A stretch of 64,000 bases of DNA, taken from NCBI GenBank assembly GCA_902826695.1, contig CADEFU010000009.1:121101-185100 (forward strand). Direction: 5' to 3'. Below are positions 6,794 through 14,877 of the stretch, piece after piece (within the stretch, counting starts at the first letter, position 1; each line of letters opens with the position of its first letter). Position numbers and translations under genes: made by a program. Source of the stretch: an uncultured Alphaproteobacteria bacterium. Lineage in GTDB: Bacteria > Pseudomonadota > Alphaproteobacteria > Micropepsales > Micropepsaceae. Under the pieces are notes generated by a model. The model searched no databases and had not been told where the DNA came from. It was given only the letters and a program-made list of their open reading frames with translations.

Positions 6794-8041
6794 TTATTGA
6801 TGAATGCTCTCGCCGTGGAGGGCGAGGTCTTGGCCTTCGCGTTCTTGGTCGGTGTCGAGGCGCAGGCCGATGAAGGCTTTGATCGCCATCAGGATGCCCC
6901 AGGTTGCGACCGCGCACCACGCGACCGTGACGAGGACGCCGGCAAGCTGAATGCCAAGTTGCGCGGGGTTGCCGTCAATGAGGCCGCGTAGACCTTCCGG
7001 TGATGCGGCTGTTGCGCTGACCGCGCCGGTCGCGAAGACGCCGGCGAGCAGTGTCCCCAAAATGCCGCCGACGCCGTGGACGCCGAAGACGTCGAGCGTG
7101 TCGTCGTATTTCAGGCGTTGCTTCAGCCAGACGCAGGCCCAGTAGCAGACGGCGCCTGCGATCAAGCCGATGACGATGCCGTGCCACGGGAGCACGTAAC
7201 CGGAGGCAGGCGTGATCGTCCCGAGGCCCGCGACGGCGCCCGAGATGATGCCGAGGACGGACGGCTTCTTGCGCTGCCACCATTCGAGCATCATCCAGAC
7301 GAAGGCGCCGGCACAGGCGGCCAAGTGCGTCGCCACGATCGCCATCACGGCGCGAGAACCCGCGCCGAGGGCGGAGCCGCCGTTGAAGCCGAACCAGCCG
7401 ACCCAGAGCAGGCCCGTGCCGACGACGGCGAGCGAGAGGTCGAACGGCGCCATGTTCTCTTTGCCGAAGCCGATACGTGGGCCGAGCACGTAGGCGGCGA
7501 CGAGGCCTGCGATGCCGGCATTGATGTGCACCACTGTGCCGCCGGCGAAATCGAGCAAGCCCCACTGGCTCAAGAAGCCGCCGCCCCAAACCCAGTGGGC
7601 GCTTGGCACGTAGACGATGAAGAGCCAGAGGATGCAGAAGGCCAAGAACGCGTCAAAGCGCAGGCGTTCGGCAACGCTGCCTGCAACGAGCGCCACCGTG
7701 ATGACGGCGAACGTCATCTGGTAGATCATGAACAGCGCTTCGGGCAGGTTCGTCGCGAGCGCGTTCGTGCTTTCCATGCCGGAGCCCAGCATCAGAAAGC
7801 GGTCGAGCGTGCCGATGAGGTCGCCACCGCCGACGAAGGCGAGCGAGTAACCCGCGATCACCCAGAGAATCGAGACCAGCGACGTCGCGGCCGCCGATTG
7901 GGCCATGGTGGCGAGCACGTTTTTGCGGCGGACCATGCCGGCGTAGAAGAGCGCCAAGCCCGGCAGCGTCATCATCAACACCAAGGCGGTTGCGCCGATG
8001 ATCCAGGCGGTGTCGGCGGCGTTGATCGTGCTTTCGGCCAT
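6794..8041 (-). CDS. amtB: Ammonium transporter AmtB
   Basis: 415 residues from the ATG at 8041, preceded by GGGAGA. About eleven transmembrane segments carry Amt/Rh signatures: DTAWIIGATALVLMMTLPGL at the N-terminus, the WVWGGGFL region, and FNGGSALGAG. The inner-membrane trimer passes ammonium. Amt genes usually follow glnK, but no PII gene is adjacent. Instead the gene lies between Y RNA genes on the same strand: Y2 ends 136 bp upstream and Y1 begins 127 bp downstream. An open frame continues upstream through Y2 but has no family resemblance, so the ATG at 8041 is used. A 7-bp hairpin without a T-run follows the stop. Confidence 0.96.
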   Translation of the reverse strand: MAESTINAADTAWIIGATALVLMMTLPGLALFYAGMVRRKNVLATMAQSAAATSLVSILWVIAGYSLAFVGGGDLIGTLDRFLMLGSGMESTNALATNLPEALFMIYQMTFAVITVALVAGSVAERLRFDAFLAFCILWLFIVYVPSAHWVWGGGFLSQWGLLDFAGGTVVHINAGIAGLVAAYVLGPRIGFGKENMAPFDLSLAVVGTGLLWVGWFGFNGGSALGAGSRAVMAIVATHLAACAGAFVWMMLEWWQRKKPSVLGIISGAVAGLGTITPASGYVLPWHGIVIGLIAGAVCYWACVWLKQRLKYDDTLDVFGVHGVGGILGTLLAGVFATGAVSATAASPEGLRGLIDGNPAQLGIQLAGVLVTVAWCAVATWGILMAIKAFIGLRLDTDQEREGQDLALHGESIHQ

Positions 8042-8176
8042 GTTCGTTCTGTCTCCCGGAGTCGCGTGGGGAAGACGTACTTTCAGGCATTTGCTGATGT
8101 CTATGCGGGCAGGTGCACATTTGTTGAGCACACGTGCCGCTGAATCCGGCAGGCTGTGGGCAGCCGGCCCGAAATC

Positions 8177-8315
8177 GCCAGGGAACAGGCGAGACTGTAC
8201 TGCCCTTTCGGGCTTCCGATGCTCAGCCACTGAGCTACGCGGTCTTGCGACCGCGACCGGGATTCGAACCCGGCCCCTTCGGACTAGCGAAGTAACAGAT
8301 CTCTTCACCACTGGC
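8177..8315 (-). ncRNA. Y RNA 2 (YrlA-like, with permuted tRNA mimic)
   Basis: About 139 nt on the minus strand. The ends pair as GCCAG-U-GG with CC-CTGGC. The internal loop is TGAAGA / TCGCCTGTT, as in Y1. The upper stem is CTGT(T)AC/GTACAG. The tRNA-like part has a CTTCG/CGAAG hairpin, T-arm CCGGG-TTCGAAT-CCCGG, an acceptor stem CGCGGTC/GACCGCG closed by the tetraloop GCAA, TA, D-arm GCTC-AGTGGCT-GAGC, and a GCCC-GAAA-GGGC hairpin. The stems differ in sequence from Y1 but keep pairing and order, which is compensatory evidence for a conserved fold. It follows Y3 with a 25-nt gap and precedes amtB. Confidence 0.86.
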
Positions 8316-8340
8316 TTGATGAGCGCAATGCGCAATTGAG

Positions 8341-8432
8341 CTTCCAGGGGAACGTTCGATCCCGGATTGCCCCACATGGTGGAGCGGGCCGATTTTCAGT
8401 CGAAGTATCCGGGGGTCTTCACCACCTGGAAG
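8341..8432 (-). ncRNA. Y RNA 3 (short Y RNA without tRNA mimic)
   Basis: About 92 nt on the minus strand. The ends form a perfect 8-bp stem CTTCCAGG/CCTGGAAG, then a bulged U and GG/CC. The conserved loop strands are TGAAGA and TCGAACGTT. The upper stem is CCGGAT/ATCCGG and is followed by the same ACTTCG motif as Y1 and Y2. Instead of T- and D-arms the loop holds a small CCAC/GTGG hairpin, so this is a minimal Ro60-binding Y RNA. Immediately 5' is another hairpin (GGCCGC/GCGGCC, about 8436-8463) that may belong to the precursor or its promoter-proximal leader. Confidence 0.75.
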
Positions 8433-8918
8433 AATGGTGGCCGCAGCCCCTTAGGACCGCGGCCGATCTTCAGTGTACGAATTAATTGGTTTGTCGCGGC
8501 GCTTAAGGCGAAGTGGCGCGCCGCCGAGCAGGCCATTGTTGCCTGCCCTGCCTTCGGTGGACCTGCGATCGTCTCGCAGCCGTTCCCTCCGGCAGGCCCC
8601 GCGCTTCAATGGGATCCGGGTCTCCCTGGCCGTGAACGGCCCTGCACGTTATCCGCGCGGAGGAGACATGAAAAACCCCTCCGAAGCTTTCGCTCGGGAG
8701 GGGTCCAAAGTTCGGACCGGACAGCCTTCCGTCAGAAGGCCCCTCCGTGAGCAGTGCGCGCGCCGACGCATGGCGTGGTGCCGCCAAGGTCAAATGCGCT
8801 CAGTCGATTTTTCGATCTTCCGTACATGCGCTGCTCTGGTTTCCGTTTGCGTGCGGGTACGATCCCGCACAAGGGACGCGGCTTCTACGCCTCTCGATTC
8901 ATCGCGTCAAGCGGAGCT
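8433..8918. other. 486-bp intergenic region: hairpins, no convincing gene
   Basis: Between the aspartyl protease stop and Y3. On the minus strand it contains a TTGACG...TAGAAG promoter-like pair (about 8876-8899), several hairpins (GGAAGGC/GCCTTC, GGTCC/GGACC) and a T-tailed terminator at 8671-8703. A plus-strand frame with GGAGGAG before an ATG at 8668 overlaps the terminator stem and is not convincing. The promoter that drives the Y RNAs should lie between about 8465 and 8670. Confidence 0.5.
8671..8703 (-). terminator. Terminator hairpin, GGAGGGGTTTTT type
   Basis: On the minus strand CCCCTCC...AGC / GCT...GGAGGGG with a GAAA-type loop is followed by TTTTT. The stem and tail closely resemble the terminator at 2830-2863. 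It ends the transcript from the aspartyl protease gene or a small RNA downstream of it, and insulates the Y RNA cluster. Confidence 0.75.
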
Positions 8919-10160
8919 TCAGGATTTTTCGTCGCGGATTTCGATCAGCATTGTCCTGAAATCGAACGTCACCGCGTAGGGACGCAAGAAACCATGCGAG
9001 ACGATGCCGCCGATGCGCGTGCCCAACGCCATCTCGAGTTGCGGCGGGAATGCGCCGTAGAGACCGCTCATACGCTCGCGGCGAAGTGCGCCCAACGATA
9101 TAGACTTCGCTTCGAACAGCGCAACGGCAGCCGTACCGATGCCGCCGTTCGCGTCGCCGGACGGCGTGGACGTGGCGATGCCTGCGGCTTTGAGCGTCGA
9201 CTCAGGCGCGGTGAAGGCTGCGCCGGCAAGGCCGGTATCGACGAAGAACATCTGCGGTTCGCCGTCGTTCAAGCGGCCGGATGCGAGCAGGAAGTGATCG
9301 CCGACCTGCCAGAACGGAATTGCGGCGAGCGGCGGCGGCGCGTTGGACGCTGCGCCCGCCTCAAGCTGCAGAAGGCCCTTGCGATAGTCGATCGTGCTGC
9401 GGAAGCGCGACAGCAGCCCCGTTCCTATCACGCCTGCAACTGGCTTCCCGTTCGCAGCGGGGGCGAACTTTGCCGTGCTGACGAGGGCCACGGGCAGATC
9501 GGCAAGCGACATGCTGCCAATTCCGAAGCGTGCGAGGCGGCCGTAGACGACCTCCGCCGTTTTGCCGCCCGCGAACGTGCCTTGTTCGGCGCCGGCAACG
9601 GGCACGGCAATCGCCTTGGCGAATTCTGGGTCGAGGATCGTCTCGGCGGCACCGGTATCGATGATGAAGAGGCCTTCCTTGCCGTTCGCCGTTGCGCGAA
9701 CGGCGGGCAGCGGGTCGGTGTGCTCGAATGATACCGCGGCGGAGCGGCCGCGGGACATGATGCGATACGGGCGATCGGTGCCGAACATCGCGACCCCCGC
9801 CGCGCGCGGCGCGCGACCTGATGCCGTCAACCAACGTGCGGCTTCGGCGAAGTTTCCGCGACGGCTTTCGAGTTCCGCCATTTGCGTTGCCGACTTCTTG
9901 TCGCCAGCGTCGCGCGCCAAGGCGGCCCTCAGCGCCGCTTCGGCTTCCGGCCAGCGGTTTGCCATGAGGTGGATAGTGCCTTGGCGGCGAAGTGCGGCGG
10001 CGTAGGCAGCGTCCTGCTCCGGCACTGCTTGGTACGCAGCCAGTGCCTCGGCGAACTTGCCTTGCGCAAATAGCGCGTCTGCGTCGGCGGCACGTGCGGC
10101 GACTGAACCGCTTAACGATGCCGCCATTGCCAAGGGCGCCAACCACCTGAGTACCTGCAT
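8919..10160 (-). CDS. Exported TPR + retropepsin-like aspartyl protease
   Basis: 413 residues. The N-terminus is a signal peptide (about 1-24, ending ARAADA). Two to three TPR-like helices (about 26-110, e.g. LFAQGKFAEALAAY) follow, then a duplicated retropepsin-type domain. Both active-site triplets are present: FIIDTGAAET at about 165 and FFVDTGLAGA at about 300. Single-chain proteins with two DTG lobes are known from alphaproteobacteria as periplasmic aspartyl proteases. The gene is divergent from an ArsR-like regulator with an inverted repeat in between, so that regulator may control it. Confidence 0.85.
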   Translation of the reverse strand: MQVLRWLAPLAMAASLSGSVAARAADADALFAQGKFAEALAAYQAVPEQDAAYAAALRRQGTIHLMANRWPEAEAALRAALARDAGDKKSATQMAELESRRGNFAEAARWLTASGRAPRAAGVAMFGTDRPYRIMSRGRSAAVSFEHTDPLPAVRATANGKEGLFIIDTGAAETILDPEFAKAIAVPVAGAEQGTFAGGKTAEVVYGRLARFGIGSMSLADLPVALVSTAKFAPAANGKPVAGVIGTGLLSRFRSTIDYRKGLLQLEAGAASNAPPPLAAIPFWQVGDHFLLASGRLNDGEPQMFFVDTGLAGAAFTAPESTLKAAGIATSTPSGDANGGIGTAAVALFEAKSISLGALRRERMSGLYGAFPPQLEMALGTRIGGIVSHGFLRPYAVTFDFRTMLIEIRDEKS

Positions 10161-10181
10161 TGCCGTCTCCCATCGCTTGTA

Positions 10182-10211
10182 TTGTTTAAATTTCTCTCTA
10201 TTATTAAACGA
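10182..10211. promoter_or_regulatory. Inverted repeat between divergent protease and regulator genes
   Basis: TTGTTTAA ... TTAAACGA (7 of 8 positions symmetric, AT-rich) lies in the 68-bp divergent promoter region. It is likely the operator for the adjacent winged-helix regulator. Confidence 0.5.
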
Positions 10212-10228
10212 TTGAGATTCGGGAGTCC

Positions 10229-10795
10229 ATGCCTCGCAAAGCCGCTGACAGCCTTGTGATCCGCGGGCGTACGCCGCTGCGGGCGTTGAGCGCGCCGCAA
10301 CGCGTACGTATTCTCGAATGCTTGATTGCAGCAGCGCCGCAATCGATCCGGGAAGTCGCCGGGACGCTCAAGCGGCCGCCGGCCGCGCTCTATCATCATT
10401 TCGCGTTGCTCGAACGGGCGGGCCTCATCTTGGAAGCGGGCGTCCGCGGAGAAGGACGGACGGCGGAGCGGACCTACGCCCCTGTCGCGCGAGCCCTTCA
10501 TGCGGCCGCGCCGCGCACGAAGATCGAGCGGGACGAACTGGCACGCGCGGGCGAGACGCAGGTGCGCTATGCACTGCGGCGCTTCTCACGGGCTGTACGC
10601 TCTGGCGACGCGCCGCTTCAGGGGGCGAAGCGCACGACGGCCGTGCGGCACCTAACGCTGCAGGTGTCGGAGGGACAGCTCGAGGCGTTGAACCGCGACA
10701 TCAATGCGCTGACGGCGAAGTGGGCGCAGGCGGCGTCGAGCGACGACGGCGTTCAGCTATCTCTACTTGTCGTCGTGGCGCCGGAGACTGCTTAG
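10229..10795 (+). CDS. ArsR-like winged-helix transcriptional regulator
   Basis: 188 residues. The N-terminal half is an ArsR/winged-helix domain: LRALSAPQRVRILECL, then IREVAGTLKRPPAALYHHFALLERAGLI as helix-turn-helix and wing. The C-terminal half is helical and may bind a ligand or dimerise. No metal-binding cysteines typical of ArsR/SmtB are seen, so the signal is probably not a thiophilic metal. It is divergent from the aspartyl protease gene across a short AT-rich region with an inverted repeat, and it overlaps the convergent thioesterase gene by 4 bp. Confidence 0.8.
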   Translation: MPRKAADSLVIRGRTPLRALSAPQRVRILECLIAAAPQSIREVAGTLKRPPAALYHHFALLERAGLILEAGVRGEGRTAERTYAPVARALHAAAPRTKIERDELARAGETQVRYALRRFSRAVRSGDAPLQGAKRTTAVRHLTLQVSEGQLEALNRDINALTAKWAQAASSDDGVQLSLLVVVAPETA

Positions 10796-11226
10796 GCTGG
10801 CAACAGCAATCGCCGCGTCTCCAGCGCGCGACGCAACGGTTCGGGCACCGCGATCGGACCGTCTTTGCCGATCGTCACTTGCGTGGTTTCGCTGACGCCG
10901 AAGCATTTCTCGCCAAGGAACAGGGCGCAGCCGATGTCAAACGATGTGGTGCCGAAGCGCGTCACGCCCAAACCCACGTCGTAATCGCCGGGATAGTGCG
11001 CTTCGGCGAGGTAACTGATCCTGATGCTGGCGATGACAAAGCGAAACGACTTGCCGTGCTCGCCGCCCGCGAGGTCGTGCAAGAACGACACCCGGGCGTC
11101 TTCGTAGAACGACGCAAGCGCCACGTTGTTGAGATGCCCTTCGACGTCCATGTCGGAGAAGCGCGCGATTACGCGGCGGAAGTACGGGTAGCTCGCGCGG
11201 GTCAGGCGGTGGGGTTCGGGTCTCAT
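10792..11226 (-). CDS. Acyl-CoA thioesterase, 4HBT hotdog fold
   Basis: 144 residues, the usual length of a single hotdog domain. RFSDMDVEGHLNNVALASFYEDAR is the YbgC/FadM-type motif with the catalytic Asp followed by GHLNN. Later strands (VGLGVTRFGTTSFDIGCALF) complete the fold. It probably hydrolyses acyl-CoA thioesters in the cytoplasm; chain length cannot be inferred. It converges with the ArsR-like gene. Confidence 0.85.
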   Translation of the reverse strand: MRPEPHRLTRASYPYFRRVIARFSDMDVEGHLNNVALASFYEDARVSFLHDLAGGEHGKSFRFVIASIRISYLAEAHYPGDYDVGLGVTRFGTTSFDIGCALFLGEKCFGVSETTQVTIGKDGPIAVPEPLRRALETRRLLLPA

Positions 11227-11316
11227 GGGATCAAGTAACCATCACAACATGGCTCGGACGCAACAGTTTCTCACTGTGCCCATGTTACAATGCAAGCCTT
11301 GGGATTGGGGGGAACG

Positions 11317-11955
11317 ATGGTTAGAACTTTGATGGCGCTCGCGGTCGCCACAGTGATGGCGGGCGCCGCCGCGGCGGACGATGCGATCACGCTGAGCCCG
11401 CACCCGGGGTTATCGATGCAATTCCCGACCGGGTGGAAAGCGTGCGACGAGGCAAACGACAAAGCGCTGGGTTCGGTCGCCGACACTATGGCGTTGACGC
11501 CGCAGATTTGCAATCCGCACAAGGAAAATCCCAACTTCAAGTTCGGCGCGTTCGCGGCAGCGCCGGGTAAGACAGCGTCGGTCCTGCTGTTCAACACCGC
11601 TCAAGCACCGATCACAGCCGAGGCCATCACCGCACTGACCGATGACGTGTTGAAAGGGCTGACGGAAGCGCTGAAGAAGGAAAGGGCCGAGGCCTTGGCC
11701 AAGATCGGCGGCACTGTCGACGACTACCAGCTTCGTAAGGACGTTTTGGGCGGGCAACCCGCGCTGGTGTCGCTGCTGCTGCAGACCATCAAGCATGGGG
11801 CGACGACATCGCAGGTCTATACGGAAACCTGGGAGGTTCCCTACGGCGGCTCATACTTTACGATCAACTTTATCTGGCCGAAGCTTCTTGAGAGCATCGC
11901 GAAGCCCGACGTCGATAAAGTCAAAGCATCGGTCAAGTTCGCCACCCCGTCCTAG
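11317..11955 (+). CDS. Secreted protein of unknown function
   Basis: 212 residues from the ATG at 11317, chosen because GGGGGGAAC lies directly before it. The first about 20 residues form a signal peptide (MVRTLMALAVATVMAG..AAADD). The mature part begins LSPHPGLSMQFPTGWKACDEAN and has two cysteines (WKACDE, PQICNP) that could form a disulfide. The pattern PTGWK.C...NPNFKFG resembles PsbP/MOG1-like periplasmic proteins only loosely. No catalytic motif was seen. It lies just before the acyl-CoA dehydrogenase on the same strand. Confidence 0.7.
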   Translation: MVRTLMALAVATVMAGAAAADDAITLSPHPGLSMQFPTGWKACDEANDKALGSVADTMALTPQICNPHKENPNFKFGAFAAAPGKTASVLLFNTAQAPITAEAITALTDDVLKGLTEALKKERAEALAKIGGTVDDYQLRKDVLGGQPALVSLLLQTIKHGATTSQVYTETWEVPYGGSYFTINFIWPKLLESIAKPDVDKVKASVKFATPS

Positions 11956-12025
11956 ACGCGGCGCCTTCCTTCGCCCGCGTCTCGGGGCTAGTGTCACCTC
12001 ATCAGACATTGAGGAGACGCACCCC

Positions 12026-13297
12026 ATGGATTTCCGGATTCCGCAAAATGTGAAGGAACTGCTCGGGCAGCTCGACGATTTCATCGAGCGGGAGATCAAG
12101 CCGCTCGAGAACCAGGACGACAACATCCGCTTCTTTGACCACCGCCGCGAGCATGCGCGTACGGACTGGGATCGCGATGGACTGCCGCGCCACGAGTGGG
12201 AAGCGCTGCTGCGCGAGATGCGCCGGCGCGCGGACAAGGCGGGGTTCCTCAGGCTTGCGTTGCCGAAGGAATACGGCGGCCAAGACATCGGCAATCTTGC
12301 GATGGCGATCATTCGCGAGCACCTCGCCGCGAAGGGTTTGGGGTTGCACAACGATTTGCAGAACGAAGCGTCGATCGTGGGCAATTTTCCGCAGGTGTTG
12401 ATGTTCCGCGACTTCGGTACGCCGAAGCAGAAGGAAGAGTTCATCAACGGCATGCTGGCCGGCACGCACCGGCCGGCGTTTGGTTTGACCGAGCCGAAGC
12501 ACGGATCGGACGCGACGTGGATGGAGACGCGCGCGGTTCGCGAGGGGAACGGCTGGCGCATCAACGGCGAGAAGTTTTGGAACACCGGCGTGCACACCGC
12601 TTCGCACGACATGGTCTTCGCGCGGACGAGCGGGAACGACGGCGATGCACGCGGCATTTCGTGCTTCCTGGTGCCGATGAAGGCCGAGGGCGTGAAGATC
12701 GAGTTCTATTACTGGACGTTCAACATGCCGACGGACCACGCGCATGTGTCGTTCAAGAACGTTTGGGTTCCCGATGAGGCACTGTTCGGCCCGGTCGACA
12801 ACGGCTTGGTGCTGGCGCGGCACTTCGTGCACGAGAACCGCATTCGCCAGGCGGCATCGTCGCTTGGGGCCGGTGTCTTTTGTTTGAACGAGTCCATCGA
12901 TTACGCGAAGGCGCGCAAGCCGTTCGGTAAGCCGCTGGCGGCGAACCAGGCGATTCAATTTCCGACGGTCGAGCTGATGACGCAGGCGGAGATGTTGCGG
13001 CTGCTGATCCAGAAGACCGCGTGGGAGATGGATCAAATGACGGGGCCCGAGATCCAGCTTTACCTCTCCGACAAGGTGTCGATGTGCAATTACTGGGCTA
13101 ACCGCTTCTGCTGCGAGGCGGCCGATTGGGCGATGCAGGTGCACGGCGGCATGGGCTATTCGCGGCACAAGCCGTTCGAGCACATCTATCGCCACCATCG
13201 CCGCTATCGGATTACGGAAGGGTCCGAGCAGATTCAGATGCGTAACGTGGCCGGGCACATGTATGGGTTCTTGGGGAAGAACCGGAAGGCGGAGTGA
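12026..13297 (+). CDS. Acyl-CoA dehydrogenase
   Basis: 423 residues from the ATG at 12026, preceded by GAGGAG. FAD-dependent dehydrogenation of acyl-CoA. The helical N-terminal domain (about 1-130), middle beta domain (FGLTEPKHGSDATW, then GEKFWNTG) and C-terminal helical domain (MQVHGGMGYS..., RITEGSEQIQMRNVAG) are all present. It resembles the ACAD10/11-like branch more than short- or medium-chain enzymes. A GatB/YqeY gene starts one base after its stop, so the two are probably co-transcribed. Confidence 0.92.
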   Translation: MDFRIPQNVKELLGQLDDFIEREIKPLENQDDNIRFFDHRREHARTDWDRDGLPRHEWEALLREMRRRADKAGFLRLALPKEYGGQDIGNLAMAIIREHLAAKGLGLHNDLQNEASIVGNFPQVLMFRDFGTPKQKEEFINGMLAGTHRPAFGLTEPKHGSDATWMETRAVREGNGWRINGEKFWNTGVHTASHDMVFARTSGNDGDARGISCFLVPMKAEGVKIEFYYWTFNMPTDHAHVSFKNVWVPDEALFGPVDNGLVLARHFVHENRIRQAASSLGAGVFCLNESIDYAKARKPFGKPLAANQAIQFPTVELMTQAEMLRLLIQKTAWEMDQMTGPEIQLYLSDKVSMCNYWANRFCCEAADWAMQVHGGMGYSRHKPFEHIYRHHRRYRITEGSEQIQMRNVAGHMYGFLGKNRKAE

Positions 13298-13298
13298 C

Positions 13299-13670
13299 GT
13301 GCCACCAATATCGCCCGCGCATCCGGTCGATGCGGTCAAGGCGCGGATTCGAACCGATATTCGCGCCGCGATGAGCGCCAAGCACATGAACGAGGCACGC
13401 GTGTTGCGAACTTTGCTCGCAGCACTCGACAATGCGGAGTCGCATCCGGTTGCGCCCGGCCACACGCCCTACACCGAGTACGCCTTTGGTGATAAGGGGG
13501 TCGAAGTCGAGCGCAAGGTGCTAACCGCCGAAGACGTCGAAAGAATCCTCGAGGCCGAGCATGACGAACGTGTGACCGCTGCAGGTGAGCTCGAACGACA
13601 TGGTAAGACCGCGGAGGCGAGTGCGCTTAGAGCGGAGGCCGCACTCGTCGCCCGCTACAAGCGCGCCTAA
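13299..13670 (+). CDS. GatB/YqeY domain protein
   Basis: 123 residues from a GTG at 13299, one base after the acyl-CoA dehydrogenase stop, consistent with translational coupling. VDAVKARIRTDIRAAMSAK..EARVLRTLLAALDNAE is the YqeY N-terminus, followed by the C-terminal helical segment. The domain is the tRNA-binding tail of GatB, and stand-alone versions may bind tRNA. The exact role is unknown. Confidence 0.8.
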   Translation: MPPISPAHPVDAVKARIRTDIRAAMSAKHMNEARVLRTLLAALDNAESHPVAPGHTPYTEYAFGDKGVEVERKVLTAEDVERILEAEHDERVTAAGELERHGKTAEASALRAEAALVARYKRA

Positions 13671-13784
13671 ACCTCATGACTCGTTTGGGCTTCTAGGGCT
13701 CCTCTAGCGAACTGACGGCAATGTGAGTAGCGGGCGGCGCGCCTTTCGCGGAAGGTGCGCCGGTCGCTTAGGGAGAACTGGCTC

Positions 13785-14297
13785 ATGAGGTTTGGGGTTG
13801 TTGCTGCCGCGCTTCTGGCACTCGCCGCAGCGCTGCCCGCGTGGAGCGCGGAGGTCGTGTTCACAGCCGCGCTCCGCGGCGACACTGAGCCGACGAACAC
13901 CGGCTCCAAAGCCGCGGGCGATGCGAAGATCGTCGTTGATACGGCGACGCAGACGGTCGACGTCGACCTTAAGGTCACAGGGATCACGCTCACCGACTTC
14001 TGGGGGCAAGTGCATCATGCCCCGGTCGGTCCGATCCATCTGCATCATTATGCGGCCAACGGCGAAGTGACGCTGGTCATGCCGTTTCCGGCGGGGCCGA
14101 GCTATGCGGCGACGGCTGACGGGTTCACGCTGACGGTGCGAGACTACCCCTATGCGTCGGGCGCAAAGATCGTGCAGACACCGCTTTCGTTCGAGCAGTT
14201 CTTGGGCTCGCTGAAGGCTGGGATCGTGGTGATGAACATTCACACGACCAAGTTCAACGACGGCGAAATCAGCGGGAAGATCGTGGCCGCGAACTAG
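13785..14297 (+). CDS. Exported CHRD-domain protein
   Basis: 170 residues from the ATG at 13785, preceded by GGGAGA. Signal peptide about 1-21 (VVAAALLALAAALPAWSAE). The mature part (VVFTAALRGDTEPTNTGSKAAGDAKIVVDTATQTV...) is a CHRD (chordin-like) domain: its HLHH and the closing MNIHTTKFNDGEISGKI are characteristic. CHRD proteins are common in secreted bacterial proteins of unclear function. It stands alone. Confidence 0.88.
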   Translation: MRFGVVAAALLALAAALPAWSAEVVFTAALRGDTEPTNTGSKAAGDAKIVVDTATQTVDVDLKVTGITLTDFWGQVHHAPVGPIHLHHYAANGEVTLVMPFPAGPSYAATADGFTLTVRDYPYASGAKIVQTPLSFEQFLGSLKAGIVVMNIHTTKFNDGEISGKIVAAN

Positions 14298-14348
14298 ACT
14301 GCGAGGATTGGGGACACGACCACCTGTCGCCGCATTCCTGTTTCTGCT

Positions 14349-14379
14349 GTCTCCCCAAAAGCGAAGCTTTGGGGGAGAC
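14349..14379 (+). terminator. Hairpin after the CHRD gene
   Basis: GTCTCCCC...GGGGAGAC forms an 8-bp stem extended by AAA/TTT, 51 bp after the stop. No T-run follows directly, so it is a weak or factor-assisted terminator. Confidence 0.4.
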
Positions 14380-14877
14380 ACGCAGATCGGTCGGGATTTG
14401 CGGCTCTTGATTTCTTTCTTGGCGCGTTTTATTATATTTATGTCTTATGTTTTATTAAGTTTACGCCACACGCCGGAACTGCGCATGGTCTCACGGCTCC
14501 AGGCTGCGCCGCGCTGGACGGAATCACAGTCAAATCTGTCATCCCGGACGTTAGCGAAGCCCGCCGCAACGCGGTGCGGCGTAGCTTACGAGCCGGGACC
14601 CAGGGACGACGCGCTGTGTGGCAACACTGCGACCGTCCCCCCTGGGTCCCGGCTCGCGCTTCGCCCGCCTACGCCAAGGCTTCGGCGGGCAAGTTTTGGC
14701 ACACCCGGCCATCGTAGCTTTAGCGAAGACGGCTGCGCTGCGCTTGGCCGGGATGACAGACTGAGTGGATCAACGAAATCGGGAACCGCCTCTAAGCTTC
14801 GGGTACATGGGGTTGTTCGCTCAAATTCCGAGCCGGTATCCCCCGCCGTCCAAATCCAAGTGCGTTAGTGCAGGCTG
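14380..14877. other. Intergenic: AT-rich patch and repeat, no gene
   Basis: The stretch about 14405-14465 is AT-rich (runs such as TTTTATTATATTTATG), unlike its surroundings. It is followed by the palindromic repeat at 14538-14757. No supported ORF lies between the CHRD gene and the aldo/keto reductase. Confidence 0.6.
14538..14757. repeat. Dispersed palindromic repeat, GTCATCCCGG family, copy 2
   Basis: It begins GTCATCCCGGACG and ends GGCCGGGATGAC, with internal GGGACCCAGGG / CCCTGGGTCCC inverted segments. It lies in the gap between convergent genes. Confidence 0.85.

Noticed and set aside
8200..8290. A conventional tRNA at the second tRNA-like site
   Set aside because: Same permuted order, with a GCAA tetraloop joining the acceptor strands. 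No anticodon arm between D- and T-arms.
8042..8377. N-terminal extension of AmtB in the open frame upstream of 8041
   Set aside because: It reads through Y2 and Y3 and has no membrane or family features. The ATG at 8041 has a Shine-Dalgarno and gives the family N-terminus.
8668..8979. Plus-strand ORF starting after GGAGGAG at 8668
   Set aside because: It overlaps the terminator stem and the end of the convergent protease gene, and its composition is not protein-like.
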